Source: Vibrio barjaei (lineage in GTDB: Bacteria; Pseudomonadota; Gammaproteobacteria; Enterobacterales; Vibrionaceae). From it: a stretch of DNA of 64,000 nt. The stretch spans positions 62,001-126,000 of the forward strand of contig NZ_LQXO02000042.1 in the NCBI RefSeq assembly GCF_001639065.2. The letters run 5' to 3'. The position numbers were made by a program, and so were the translations under genes. This document shows, piece by piece, positions 1 to 9,022 of the stretch. Position 1 is the first letter of the stretch, and every line of letters starts with the position of its first letter. The notes under the pieces are model-generated. The model ran no database searches. It was given only the letters and a program-made list of their open reading frames with translations, and was not told the DNA's origin.

Positions 1-1
1 T

Positions 2-118
2 TCTGCGGGGATTGATATGAGCTTGAGGCTGGTTGAAAAATTGCACGGACGTGATATCGCACTTAAAACAGCAAAACAGATGGAGTTTGATTGGCGTGAA
101 CATGGAGTGACGTTATGA
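2..118 (+). CDS. DJ-1/PfpI family protein, C-terminal end only (partial)
   Basis: The window opens inside a gene whose last 38 codons are readable. The tail contains SAGIDMSLRLVEKLHG followed by an aliphatic helix ending in MEFDW. This matches the C-terminal helices of DJ-1/PfpI proteins, where an S/T-A-G-x-D motif precedes the last helices. The start and the catalytic Cys region lie outside the window, so the activity cannot be judged. The stop codon overlaps the ATG of the next gene in an ATGA arrangement, so the two are probably translationally coupled. Confidence 0.6.
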   Translation, partial: SAGIDMSLRLVEKLHGRDIALKTAKQMEFDWREHGVTL

Positions 119-618
119 GCATTGCTGTCAGACGTTTAACCCATCCAATATCGGAAACTGTGTTAGCACTAGCTGTGTCAGATGAGCAATTGCCTTTTGT
201 GGGTGTAGTTTCCTGTATTATTCAGAGCAGTTTAGGTAACCCCAAAGAGAGCCAATGGGTAATCTATTCGGGTGAGACTCCAGCAGGGTTTTTCCTTCTT
301 GATGAGGCATACCAAGTTACATTGGGGACTAAGCTGGAGAATGCTACTGGCCTTCGTGCTTTCTTTATCGATTCACGGTTTCAAGGTAGAGGTATTGCTA
401 AAATGTGTTTAAAGCTTTTAGTTAAAGAATTTAACGTTTGGCTGGGCACTGAACACAATGACCTATATTTGACCGTTAACCGTAAAAACAAGGCAGCGTA
501 TCAACTTTATTTAGCGGTAGGGTTTATCGATACGAAAGAACTATATCTAGGTGGTCAAGCAGGTCCTCAACACATTATGTGCTTTAAATCAAAGACAACA
601 GATGAAATAGGTCTATGA
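115..618 (+). CDS. GNAT family N-acetyltransferase
   Basis: This 167-residue protein has the GNAT fold signature. There is a beta strand around FFIDSRFQGRGIAKMCLK, where FQGRGIA is the Q/R-x-x-G-x-A acetyl-CoA pyrophosphate loop (motif A). It is followed by LTVNRKNKAAYQLYLAVGF, the motif B region with the N-x-x-A-x-x-x-Y helix. GNAT enzymes transfer acetyl from acetyl-CoA to amines, and the substrate cannot be read from the sequence. The ATG overlaps the stop of the DJ-1-like gene (ATGA). Confidence 0.85.
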   Translation: MSIAVRRLTHPISETVLALAVSDEQLPFVGVVSCIIQSSLGNPKESQWVIYSGETPAGFFLLDEAYQVTLGTKLENATGLRAFFIDSRFQGRGIAKMCLKLLVKEFNVWLGTEHNDLYLTVNRKNKAAYQLYLAVGFIDTKELYLGGQAGPQHIMCFKSKTTDEIGL

Positions 619-649
619 TGCTGCCTTCTGAATTATGTTGTTGAGATAG

Positions 650-1333
650 GTGATTGCTGTGATATCTAAGTTACCTCGTTGGATTGAGTCGGGTGCGTTT
701 GTACTCTCTTTACTAGCAGGGACAGTGAATGCTGTGGGGCTCATGGGGTTTCAGCATCAGGCTATCTCACATTTGTCTGGTACTGCAACATTACTAGGTA
801 CTCAACTGATTCACGATTGGTCTCTTGCTGGTCATATGTTCGCAATTATCGTTAGCTTCTTAGCTGGGTCGGCGATTTCTGGTTTATTCATTTCTAATGT
901 GTCGTTAAAGCTCGGTCGCCAATACGAGTGGCTTCTTTGTATTGAAAGTCTATTCTTGCTTATCGCCACCTATTTACTACTCAATGGTTCTCAAAGTGGA
1001 ACCTACTTTGCTTCAGCTGCATGTGGATTGCAAAATGCCTTGGCAACCACGTTCAGTGGAGCGGTAGTTAGAACGACTCATGTTACTGGTATCGTTACCG
1101 ATTTGGGGATCATGATTGGTTCGACATTTAGAGGCGAGGCATTTGATAAACGAAAAGCCAAGTTGTTTGTCACCATATTAACGGGGTTCATCGTTGGCGG
1201 TATAGTGGGTGCTCTGTTATATCGGAATTTAGCGTTTATGGCACTCGTTGTTCCTGCTGCAGCATGTCTCGTTTTAGCGTTGGTGTATCGAATTTACCGT
1301 AAGAAAATCGCCTATACCAATAGAGCAAATTAG
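650..1333 (+). CDS. DUF1275 (YoaK-like) inner membrane protein
   Basis: The product is a hydrophobic protein of about 227 residues with roughly six membrane segments. An early ASGFVLSLLAG-like helix (residues 12-28) reads through GTVNAVG. It then shows SHLSGTATLLG and later TTHVTGIVTDLGI, the two related motifs that mark the DUF1275/YoaK family. The function of the family is not established. The start is a GTG. Either 650 or the in-frame GTG at 659 is possible, and the latter is better spaced from the AGATAGG ribosome-binding sequence. The next gene follows after 9 bp, so they are probably cotranscribed. Confidence 0.8.
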   Translation: MIAVISKLPRWIESGAFVLSLLAGTVNAVGLMGFQHQAISHLSGTATLLGTQLIHDWSLAGHMFAIIVSFLAGSAISGLFISNVSLKLGRQYEWLLCIESLFLLIATYLLLNGSQSGTYFASAACGLQNALATTFSGAVVRTTHVTGIVTDLGIMIGSTFRGEAFDKRKAKLFVTILTGFIVGGIVGALLYRNLAFMALVVPAAACLVLALVYRIYRKKIAYTNRAN

Positions 1334-1342
1334 AGGGAATTT

Positions 1343-1720
1343 ATGAATATTCAATCGATTGATCATCTCGTACTCACAGTGGCAGATTTGAAATCATCTG
1401 TGAGGTTTTATGAAATGCTTGGGATGAGGTATGAAACATTTGGTGATAATCGGCATGCGCTTCATTTTGGTTCTCAGAAGATCAATCTACATATCAAAGG
1501 GCAAGAGATAGAACCGAAAGCAACCTTTGCAGTGCCAGGAAGTGAAGACTTGTGTTTTGTGATAGACACTCCGGTTGAACAAGCCAAACAGATACTCATT
1601 TCTAAAGCTATTGACGTATTCACTGGGCCTGTAAATCGGACAGGCGCCACGGGTAGCATATTATCAATTTATCTGCGCGATCCTGACGGTAATCTCATCG
1701 AACTGTGTAACTATCCATAA
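1343..1720 (+). CDS. VOC (glyoxalase/bleomycin-resistance) family protein
   Basis: This 125-residue protein is a single vicinal-oxygen-chelate domain pair. It opens with SIDHLVLTVADLKSSVRFYE, the canonical first beta-alpha unit carrying a metal-binding His. It ends with YLRDPDGNLIELCNY, the conserved final strand with the metal-binding Glu. The family includes glyoxalases, dioxygenases and drug-binding proteins, and the substrate is not predictable here. The ATG is preceded by AGAGGGA at good spacing. It lies 9 bp after the DUF1275 gene, probably in the same operon. Confidence 0.85.
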   Translation: MNIQSIDHLVLTVADLKSSVRFYEMLGMRYETFGDNRHALHFGSQKINLHIKGQEIEPKATFAVPGSEDLCFVIDTPVEQAKQILISKAIDVFTGPVNRTGATGSILSIYLRDPDGNLIELCNYP

Positions 1721-1817
1721 TAGCCATTTCTGGAATAAGTTACGGTATCCAATGACGACAACAACTCAAAAAAAACTTACACTGATTAATATTGTTTTAA
1801 TAGGCTAGCGAATTGTC

Positions 1818-2441
1818 ATGGGTGATATTCTATCTTTTAGTTTGATTGTAATTTTGTTAGTGATGTCACCGGGTCCCAACGGTGTCTTAATTCTCAGAAC
1901 AACATCTATATACGGAAAGCAATCTGCGACCTGTAATATTCTTGGTTTTATCCTAGCGATGTCTTTGCAAGCGAGCATGGGCATTTTCGGTATTTCTGCG
2001 ATTTTAATGGGTTCACCACTTTTCTTTGTTGTACTCAAGTATATTGGAGGAGGTTATTTTCTTTATATAGGGGCGAAAATGTTGTTGGGCTCATTTAAGT
2101 CTAGCGATACTGCTTTGCCGGAGAAGATTAAACACTACACACAGCCCAAGTGGCGAAAATCAGTTATTGAAGGGTTTATTACTCAATTTTCAAACCCCAA
2201 GGGGATACTGTTTTATCTTGCAGCCTTCCCCCAGTTCTTAGATTTTGAGCACTTCTCTTACATCGATGCTTATACGTTAGTCGCGATACATGGTGTCATG
2301 TTGTTTGTTTGGTTTTCTGCTTTATCATTGTTCATTGCTAAAATGACGGGAAGTATCAAAAATACAAGATTTGGTTGCTGGGTTAACCGAGTAGCTGGTG
2401 TTGTGATGATTTATTTTGGTTGTGTTCTATTTATTCAATAG
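1818..2441 (+). CDS. LysE/RhtB family amino acid exporter
   Basis: The 207-residue membrane protein has about six hydrophobic helices. It carries the LysE-family N-terminal signature MSPGPNGVLILRTTSIYGK and the mid-protein motif EGFITQFSNPKGILFYLAAF (FxxxxxNPK). LysE/RhtB proteins export amino acids or their derivatives by proton antiport, and the substrate is unknown. It stands alone, about 100 bp after the VOC gene. A second paralogue lies at 37.5 kb. Confidence 0.88.
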   Translation: MGDILSFSLIVILLVMSPGPNGVLILRTTSIYGKQSATCNILGFILAMSLQASMGIFGISAILMGSPLFFVVLKYIGGGYFLYIGAKMLLGSFKSSDTALPEKIKHYTQPKWRKSVIEGFITQFSNPKGILFYLAAFPQFLDFEHFSYIDAYTLVAIHGVMLFVWFSALSLFIAKMTGSIKNTRFGCWVNRVAGVVMIYFGCVLFIQ

Positions 2442-2663
2442 TGACATGATGTGTGGCTTGGAGCCGCTATTTTTTTAAGGGAGTTCATAAGGTCTTCTTA
2501 TTGATTGGCTGTGATTATATCGGTTTTCGATATAATAATGTTTACGAGGACTACACTGAATGTATCGAGATTTACAATAATCTGACAAATAATGAGTTCC
2601 CGTTTAAGTGCGTTGTGGGTTACAAAGGCATTCATTTATCCTAGGAGTAGAAGATTCAAACGA

Positions 2664-3704
2664 ATGAAGCTTTCAAAAAGAGAAGGTCGTGTTGTTGGCA
2701 GTGCGATAGAACAGTGGCTCGAACAAGGCACTATCAACCAAGAAGAACATGACAAACTGAAAAACAGCTATCAAGTCGCCAGTGTCGATTGGTCACTTAT
2801 TGCTAAGTATTCATTTTGGATTGCGATTGTTTGCATCGTTTTATCGGTACTTTCCGTGTTGCTCGATGAATGGCTGATTAAACTACTGGATGAGATATTC
2901 TCTGCACCTGACATAGCGAAGAGTGGATTTTTCGCTGCAATATCAGCGGGCTTTTATTTTATTGGCGTAAGACGAAAATCGAAGACGCCGGACAAAGCTT
3001 TTAGCAATGAGGCCTTATTTGTACTGGGTATTGTCAGTACTGCGGTGTCGATCTATTTTCTTGGTCAGGTTATTCAAACCAATAGTTTAACCAAGTTGAT
3101 CCTGCTTGCATCGCTGGTGTACGGCGTATTGGGTTTATGGATTCCTTCGCACATTGTTTGGTTGTGTGCGCTATTGTCATTTGGCACTTGGCTTGGTTTT
3201 GAAACTTATCAGTTGAGTGATGAAGGTTACTTTCTTGGCCTCAATTTCCCATTTCGATATGTGTTTTATGGCTTAATACTGATATTGACAAGTACTTTGG
3301 CAATGAAACGTTGGCCATCGAAGGAAGATTTTGCAATCACTACTCGTGCTTTGGGGCTGTTTGTGTTCTTTATATCGATGTGGCTAATGTCGGTGTTTGG
3401 CAACTACGCAGATTTTAGTGTGTGGAGTAACGTCACTCAATTTTCTTTGCTGCATTGGTCGATACTGTTACTTATTGCTTCTGTTGTAGCGGTGTATCAC
3501 GGGATGAAGTTTGATGATGAACTTACGCGTGGCTTCGGACTTATTTTCATCTTCATCAATCTGTACACCCGCTTCATTGAGTACTTCTGGGAAGGGACAC
3601 ATAAAGCGGTATTTTTTGCCATTTTGGCAATGAGCTTTTGGTTCTTTGGAACTCGTGCTGAGAAGATTTACCGTCTTGGTCGTGGCAAGAACACTGACCT
3701 TTAA
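2664..3704 (+). CDS. DUF2157 domain membrane protein
   Basis: The protein of about 346 residues has a cytosolic N-terminal helix pair (SKREGRVVGSAIEQWLEQGT, then INQEEHDKLKNSY) typical of DUF2157. About ten hydrophobic segments follow. No enzymatic motif is seen and the family function is unknown. An upstream in-frame ATG at 2592 would add 24 residues, but CTAGGAGTAG just upstream and the start of the conserved domain favour the ATG at 2664. The 220 bp before it contain only a short low-quality reading frame. The gene ends facing a DUF3299 gene on the other strand. Confidence 0.78.
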   Translation: MKLSKREGRVVGSAIEQWLEQGTINQEEHDKLKNSYQVASVDWSLIAKYSFWIAIVCIVLSVLSVLLDEWLIKLLDEIFSAPDIAKSGFFAAISAGFYFIGVRRKSKTPDKAFSNEALFVLGIVSTAVSIYFLGQVIQTNSLTKLILLASLVYGVLGLWIPSHIVWLCALLSFGTWLGFETYQLSDEGYFLGLNFPFRYVFYGLILILTSTLAMKRWPSKEDFAITTRALGLFVFFISMWLMSVFGNYADFSVWSNVTQFSLLHWSILLLIASVVAVYHGMKFDDELTRGFGLIFIFINLYTRFIEYFWEGTHKAVFFAILAMSFWFFGTRAEKIYRLGRGKNTDL

Positions 3705-3743
3705 GCGTCTGACTCTCAAAAGCCTGTAAAGCAACAATAGATA

Positions 3744-4388
3744 CTACTGCTCATACACAGTGACATTGTCTGCTGTCATTGTGTATGCGCTTATGACTTC
3801 AGTATTGCCATCGGAGAGCTCAATACTGGAAGCGGTAGACTGCTCCATCAAAGTCCCATCGACCCATACGGGGGAGTATAAACCTCGAAACTCAATTCCT
3901 TGAGGGTAACTCACCAGAACCATTTGATTTCCAGGAGGTGGTGGAGTATGGATACAGGCTCCGGCAGTCGGGACAAGTATAAACTCAGTAACAATCAACT
4001 CATCAAACTCAAGGGGCACAATAAACCCTGGAAGTCGCCCCTTCTTACCAATAAGCTTGGGATTGATATTCATATTCCAATCTGAATGATCAGCATCTAT
4101 TTGTTTTTGTTCTTCGATTAGAGCAAGGATATTGATGCCGTTCTTTGCAAAGCGTATCAATGCTTCCCGATAGCTTGTCTCTAGTTCAGCACGTTCAGGT
4201 TCGTGTTTGTTTTGATAGTCTACGATCGTCATCAGATCATAGCGCTGTGTAGGTGTAAAACTCGCGAATTTGTTTTGGTAAGTAGGCGTGTCAATGGTTG
4301 GCGAGAGATCTTGCCATTGCCAGTCATTTGCATGTGCTTGCACCATAAATAGCAATGAAAGACTGACTAAAGTAACTAACGAACGCAT
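3744..4388 (-). CDS. DUF3299 secreted protein (copy 1)
   Basis: The 214-residue protein begins with a Sec signal peptide (MRSLVTLVSLSLLFMVQAHA, cleavage after AHA). The family core follows: GFIVPLEFDE, then EFILVPTAGACIHTPPPPGN, a proline block with a Cys and His, and later SPVWVDGTL. This marks DUF3299, exported proteins of unknown function. A paralogue at 14484 shares the same GACIH-x-PPPP-x-NQ block. The gene stands between DUF2157 and an AraC regulator, both likely separate units. The Cys-His pair could bind a metal, but that is inference. Confidence 0.82.
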   Translation of the reverse strand: MRSLVTLVSLSLLFMVQAHANDWQWQDLSPTIDTPTYQNKFASFTPTQRYDLMTIVDYQNKHEPERAELETSYREALIRFAKNGINILALIEEQKQIDADHSDWNMNINPKLIGKKGRLPGFIVPLEFDELIVTEFILVPTAGACIHTPPPPGNQMVLVSYPQGIEFRGLYSPVWVDGTLMEQSTASSIELSDGNTEVISAYTMTADNVTVYEQ

Positions 4389-4506
4389 GCTTTAAATACC
4401 AATATTTGACTACTAACCAACAAAAACTATCAGTAAGCGCGTCATGTGTACATCCTCAACCCACTCTTTTTGGTATCTTGTTGCAAGAGTGAACCTTGTG
4501 ATCTTG

Positions 4507-5529
4507 TTATGGAGTACGCTGTGTTTCGTTCAAACTTAATATCGTTCTTTGATACATCTTTGGAGTCAGGCCGCTGATACGTTTAAACGAACGTGAAAAG
4601 TGAGAAATATCGGAAAAACCAAGCTGGCTAGCGATATGAGTCAATGATAACTCTTCTCCCATCATTTCTACCGCGACAGTAAATATTAGGTTGTCTTTTA
4701 TATGACGAAAACTTGTTCGTTCCTCATTAAGTCTTCGCTGTAAAGTACGAGGGGCGAGTTTTAGCAGTTTGGCAGCTTGCTCTAATGTGAGGTTATGCTC
4801 TCGAACATAGGGTAACAGTGCAGTAAAAACTCGGTCAGTAAAGTTAGCATGCCAGGTCACTAAGGGCTCTTTTGGCGCATAGTCTTTACTGGTGATATTT
4901 GGAACTTGCTGCAAGATCTCTTCATCAATTAGCCATTCTATACGTTCGTTCTCAACGAAATATTGTGGTGACTTTCCGATAATAGCTTGAAAAACATCGA
5001 CTTCTTTAGATTGGATTTTGATCTGTTTCGGTGTCCATGTTGATTTAGTCATTGCTCGGACTAACTCTATCGTATAAAGCACGGCCCAAATCTCTGACCA
5101 AAGGAATAGAGGGCTGTCATCAAACGGACGCCTGCACCAATACCATGTCCTTCCATGACTCTCTTCTAGACCAACATTGACGCCTACGGCATCGTACTGA
5201 AACACCTCTTTGGTACGCACTAGCGCTTCTTCGACCGTCATGCATTCAGATAATTCACCTAGAAGACGCGGTATCACTTTTTGTCTAATCGCCGTTCGCA
5301 ATAGCTCACCGAATTGCGTTATTCCTAACTGATTTCCCAATAAGTAGATGAGTTTTTTCACTGGCTCTTGAGGCAAAAATTCTTGATCCAGATCGAACAG
5401 GTCTGGAGGAAGCCCGGACTCTTTTATCGCTTGGTGTGGGTCATGGTTGTATTCGCGAAACAGCTCTACCAATACGCGAGCATAACCAGATTTTATTAGT
5501 GGAGTAATGGGGTCGTTACAGTTTGTCAT
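4507..5529 (-). CDS. AraC family transcriptional regulator (arabinose-binding-like N domain)
   Basis: The 340-residue protein has an N-terminal ligand-binding region of the type found in OruR/ArgR-like AraC members (residues 1-230). The C-terminal AraC DNA-binding domain starts near LTLEQAAKLLKLAPRTLQRR. The second helix-turn-helix reads LTHIASQLGFSDISHFSRSF, followed by FKRISGLTPKMYQR. It is transcribed divergently from the HlyD/DUF2955 operon across a 236-bp spacer, so it is the natural candidate regulator of that operon. A relative of the same architecture is at 11844. Confidence 0.88.
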   Translation of the reverse strand: MTNCNDPITPLIKSGYARVLVELFREYNHDPHQAIKESGLPPDLFDLDQEFLPQEPVKKLIYLLGNQLGITQFGELLRTAIRQKVIPRLLGELSECMTVEEALVRTKEVFQYDAVGVNVGLEESHGRTWYWCRRPFDDSPLFLWSEIWAVLYTIELVRAMTKSTWTPKQIKIQSKEVDVFQAIIGKSPQYFVENERIEWLIDEEILQQVPNITSKDYAPKEPLVTWHANFTDRVFTALLPYVREHNLTLEQAAKLLKLAPRTLQRRLNEERTSFRHIKDNLIFTVAVEMMGEELSLTHIASQLGFSDISHFSRSFKRISGLTPKMYQRTILSLNETQRTP

Positions 5530-5765
5530 AGGTCGTTCTGAGATTCATTAGCGTGCGTCAATTACAAATAGATTAGACCGTTGGCGTAAAATGGCAAATT
5601 TAAATGGACACATCAACTACAATTTTCGCTCAGTGATAATCAACAAAGCAAACGCGTGTTGGCTCTCTAATATACTAATTTTTAAAGCAATTAATTTTAA
5701 TTTGTTCCGATAATAGTCTATACCTAGATAGGATTGGTTATTAAGTTGTTAACAAGGGATGAGTA

Positions 5766-6920
5766 ATGAGCGATAAACCAGAATCTAAAAGTCAGCCAGT
5801 AGAGAAACAGAACAAAGATTCTCAAATTGAACAGGTTCAACAAAACGCCGAGCAAGCTAAACAAAACAAAGTGAAAAAAGTCACCAATGCTCTCGTTGTC
5901 TTTATATTGGCAAGTCTCTCCATCAGTATTATTTCAGACCGAATCATTCCCTCTACAGACAATGCGCGTGTAAAAGGGTATGTCGTGCCAATTAAACCTC
6001 AGGTCTCAGGGCAAGTGGTCGATATTCAGGTGAAACCTAATCAGCTAGTCTCAGAAGGCGATACATTGATTGCACTTAACCCGGTGGACTATGAGATTGC
6101 CGTTCAAAAAGCGGAGCAGGATTTGGAAATTGCTGGACAAAATGTTGGTGCTCAAACGGCGACGATCGCGTCTGCACAGGCACGTTTGACCAGCAGCGTG
6201 GTTGAGCGTGATAACGTTGAACTGCAAACACGACGTGTGCTTACTATGGCAGAGAAAGGAGTGATTTCTGCTTCTGAGGCTGATAAAGCTCGAGCGAATT
6301 TAGCCAGAGCACGTGCCAATGTTCAAAATGCGCAGGCAGATTTGGACAAAGCGAATAAGCAACTAGGGGCAGAAGGTGAGGAAAACAGCCAAATTAAAGC
6401 AGCCTTGCTCGCATTAGAGAAGGCTCAACTGGATTTAGAACGAACCGTAGTGAAGGCCCCAACCAATGGTGGTGTCTCAAACTTCAGTTTGTCCGAAGGG
6501 TTTTATGCAAGTGCGGGCCAACCAATTATGACGTTTGTTTCTACCGATAGCATTTGGATTGAAGCGTACTTTCGAGAAAACAGTTTGGGCAATATCCAGC
6601 CAGGTAATGAGGTTGAAATAGCACTCGATTTTGCCCCGGGTAAAGTCATTACTGGAAAGGTATCAAGTGTCGATTGGGGGGTAGATTGGGGGCAATCCAA
6701 CCAAGCAGGTAAATTGGCGCAAGCCAATAATCAAACAGGTTGGTTAAGACAAACTCAAATGTTACCTGTTACGATTGAATTCGACACGGCTGATACCACA
6801 GGATTGCTGCGAATTGGTGGTCAAGCAGATGTGGTGGTATACACCGATGACAACACGATCTTCAATATACTGGGTAAGGCGTGGATTCGAATTGTAAGTT
6901 GGATGTCTTATGTCCGATAG
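5766..6920 (+). CDS. HlyD/EmrA-family membrane fusion protein
   Basis: The 384-residue protein starts with a charged Gln-rich cytosolic tail and one membrane anchor (about residues 41-58). It then shows TDNARVKGYVVPIKPQVSGQ, the biotinyl-lipoyl half-motif of EmrA-like adaptors. A long coiled-coil hairpin (about 110-220) and the second lipoyl half (VKAPTNGGVS) precede a beta-barrel domain. Such proteins form the periplasmic bridge of efflux or secretion pumps. The stop overlaps the start of the DUF2955 gene by 11 bp, indicating coupling. The ATG follows AGGGATGAGT. It is the first gene of a four-gene envelope operon. Confidence 0.9.
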   Translation: MSDKPESKSQPVEKQNKDSQIEQVQQNAEQAKQNKVKKVTNALVVFILASLSISIISDRIIPSTDNARVKGYVVPIKPQVSGQVVDIQVKPNQLVSEGDTLIALNPVDYEIAVQKAEQDLEIAGQNVGAQTATIASAQARLTSSVVERDNVELQTRRVLTMAEKGVISASEADKARANLARARANVQNAQADLDKANKQLGAEGEENSQIKAALLALEKAQLDLERTVVKAPTNGGVSNFSLSEGFYASAGQPIMTFVSTDSIWIEAYFRENSLGNIQPGNEVEIALDFAPGKVITGKVSSVDWGVDWGQSNQAGKLAQANNQTGWLRQTQMLPVTIEFDTADTTGLLRIGGQADVVVYTDDNTIFNILGKAWIRIVSWMSYVR

Positions 6921-7929
6921 TACACAAACATGCGTGCTCAGGTTTACGTTTGGTGTCGGTGTTGCTACGTTTCTTGCTGCATGGATTGAATGGCCATTGG
7001 CGTTTGTAACACCGATTTTCACCGCTAAGTTTCTTTTTGAAAAGAAGGTGTTACATAAGGACATTGTTTATGAACTTCTACTTGCGATGATAGTAACCGT
7101 TGTAATTGGTGTCAGTTTAAGCTTGGGTCTTGCTCAATATCCGATACCTCTATTGATTGCGGTAGGGATGTTGATGATGTTGGGGTATTACCTGTTTCTC
7201 GACCCGAAATGGAATCTGTTCGCGACCATATTGTTAATGTCGACGTTGATGTTGCCTTTTATGGCAATTGATAGCCCACCAATTGCTATATTTTTGGCGT
7301 TGGGTTTGAGTTTATCTGGTGCCATTGCTGTCGCAATATTCGCGGTAATGCACATCTATATGCCGGAGAGAGAAGAAACCCACCATGATTATCAATCGGT
7401 GCCATTTACCTCAGAGTTCCGTTGGCATTCCGCGTTGAAAGCAATGATTGTCGCTTTCCCTGTTGTCTGTTTCTTCTTCATTTTCCAAATCTCTGAAGCG
7501 CTACTTTCGATGATATTTATTGCTTTGTTATCGCTAATGATAACAGGCGAAAAGTCCATCAAGTTAAGTCTGTTTTTGCTGATTAGCAATGGTATTGGTG
7601 GTGTGATTGCCATACTGGTATTTGGTGTACTAGCTCTGGTCCCTAATATTGTTTTTTACACTGTCTTTATCAGTCTTCTAGCAATTGTTATTGGTAGCAA
7701 AATGTACTCAGAGCCTACAAAGGCACCGGTGTACGCGACGGCCTTCAACACCGCTTTGGTGTTGATAGGCACGACGTTAATGAGCTCTGGTGTGATTGAC
7801 GAAAAAATGTGGATAAGGCTCGGACTTCTTGGTTTGGTCGCTTTATACATGATGATTGCTGCTTTCTTTATCGAAACGAGGCAATGGAAGGTCCTGCAGT
7901 TCAATGGACAGATGATGAAATCTATTTAG
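6910..7929 (+). CDS. DUF2955 (FUSC-like) membrane protein
   Basis: The 339-residue protein has two blocks of about five membrane helices separated by a cytosolic stretch (MPEREETHHDYQSVPFTSEF). The first block begins TCVLRFTFGVGVATFLAAWI. This halved layout is that of DUF2955, related to the FUSC/aromatic acid exporter (AaeB) group. Proteins of this kind usually pair with an HlyD-type adaptor, and one is directly upstream and overlaps. I infer an inner membrane efflux component for an unknown small molecule. Confidence 0.8.
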   Translation: MSDSTQTCVLRFTFGVGVATFLAAWIEWPLAFVTPIFTAKFLFEKKVLHKDIVYELLLAMIVTVVIGVSLSLGLAQYPIPLLIAVGMLMMLGYYLFLDPKWNLFATILLMSTLMLPFMAIDSPPIAIFLALGLSLSGAIAVAIFAVMHIYMPEREETHHDYQSVPFTSEFRWHSALKAMIVAFPVVCFFFIFQISEALLSMIFIALLSLMITGEKSIKLSLFLLISNGIGGVIAILVFGVLALVPNIVFYTVFISLLAIVIGSKMYSEPTKAPVYATAFNTALVLIGTTLMSSGVIDEKMWIRLGLLGLVALYMMIAAFFIETRQWKVLQFNGQMMKSI

Positions 7930-7938
7930 GTAAACGTT

Positions 7939-9003
7939 ATGAATTTTGACAGTTCCTTTAATAAAAATGCGATCGATACTTTTATCAAAATCGCGACCAT
8001 TTCCATTTTGGTTTATTGGTGTTTTTCCATTCTTAGACCTTTCATGATGCTCGTTGTTTGGGGCGGCATTATCGCCGTCGCACTCTATCCAGTGGCGTTA
8101 TGGTTACACGCTAAATGCAGTATTTCCAAAGGCAAAGCAAGTGGGTTGCTTTCGTTGATTGGCGTTCTGCTACTACTTATTCCACTCGTTTGGTTATCTA
8201 GTGGTTTATATACGGGAGGCACAGAAGTGTATTCGCAACTACAGGACGGAACACTTCAAGTACCAAGGCCGACTCAAACCGTCAAAGAACTGCCTGTTGT
8301 TGGCGAAAAGATATATGCCGCTATGTATCATGCTTCGACTAACTTAGAAGGAGCGATGGTTAAGTATAGTGAGCAGATAAAATCGCTAGCAACAACCTTA
8401 GCTGGTGCTGTAGGGTCCTTTGCGGGTGGGTTACTGCAATTTATCGTGTCGACCATCATCGCTGGCGTATTTATGGCGAATGCTGAGAACTGCCAAAAAG
8501 CGTTTAACAAAGTTGCTAATCGACTCACTAACGGAAAAGGTGCGGAACTCGTCAATCTATCCAAATCAACAGTTCGTAGCGTCGTGCAAGGCGTATTGGG
8601 TGTCGCGGTTATTCAATCGATCATGGCCGCAGTCGGTATGGCGTTTGTTGATGTGCCTGCGATAGGGCTTTGGGCACTAGCGGTCTTGTTAATGGCTATT
8701 ATTCAGTTGCCGCCAATATTGGCGCTTATTCCGGTGATTGCTTATGTGTTTGGTACCCAGTCGACCACAGCTGCAGTGCTGTTTTTGGTATGGTGTGTCA
8801 TCGTCAGCGGTAGCGACGCGGTTCTTAAGCCTATGCTATTAAGTCGTGGCTCAGATATTCCCATGTTGGTTTTACTATTGGGTGCATTAGGTGGAATGGC
8901 GATGTCAGGTATAGTCGGCCTGTTTGTTGGTGCCGTTGTATTAAGTTTGAGTTATCAACTGTTTGTATCTTGGCTAGAAGAGCCAGAAAAAGCCAAAGAC
9001 TAA
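7939..9003 (+). CDS. AI-2E family transporter (PF01594-type permease)
   Basis: The 354-residue protein shows the family layout: paired N-terminal helices (ISILVYWCFSILRPFMMLVV, then WGGIIAVALYP), a soluble middle part (about 90-150), and a C-terminal helix cluster. The cluster includes QSIMAAVGMAFVDVPAIGLW and a GLFVGAVVLSLSY terminal helix. The family name comes from TqsA, but members include ion antiporters, so the substrate is open. It starts 9 bp after DUF2955 and belongs to the same operon. Confidence 0.85.
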   Translation: MNFDSSFNKNAIDTFIKIATISILVYWCFSILRPFMMLVVWGGIIAVALYPVALWLHAKCSISKGKASGLLSLIGVLLLLIPLVWLSSGLYTGGTEVYSQLQDGTLQVPRPTQTVKELPVVGEKIYAAMYHASTNLEGAMVKYSEQIKSLATTLAGAVGSFAGGLLQFIVSTIIAGVFMANAENCQKAFNKVANRLTNGKGAELVNLSKSTVRSVVQGVLGVAVIQSIMAAVGMAFVDVPAIGLWALAVLLMAIIQLPPILALIPVIAYVFGTQSTTAAVLFLVWCVIVSGSDAVLKPMLLSRGSDIPMLVLLLGALGGMAMSGIVGLFVGAVVLSLSYQLFVSWLEEPEKAKD

Positions 9004-9022
9004 TATGAGGAGAACTGGCTAA

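Noticed and set aside
2453..2644. 63-codon frame before the DUF2157 gene
   Set aside because: There is no good ribosome-binding site, the composition is unlike neighbouring proteins, and it overlaps the likely leader of the DUF2157 gene.
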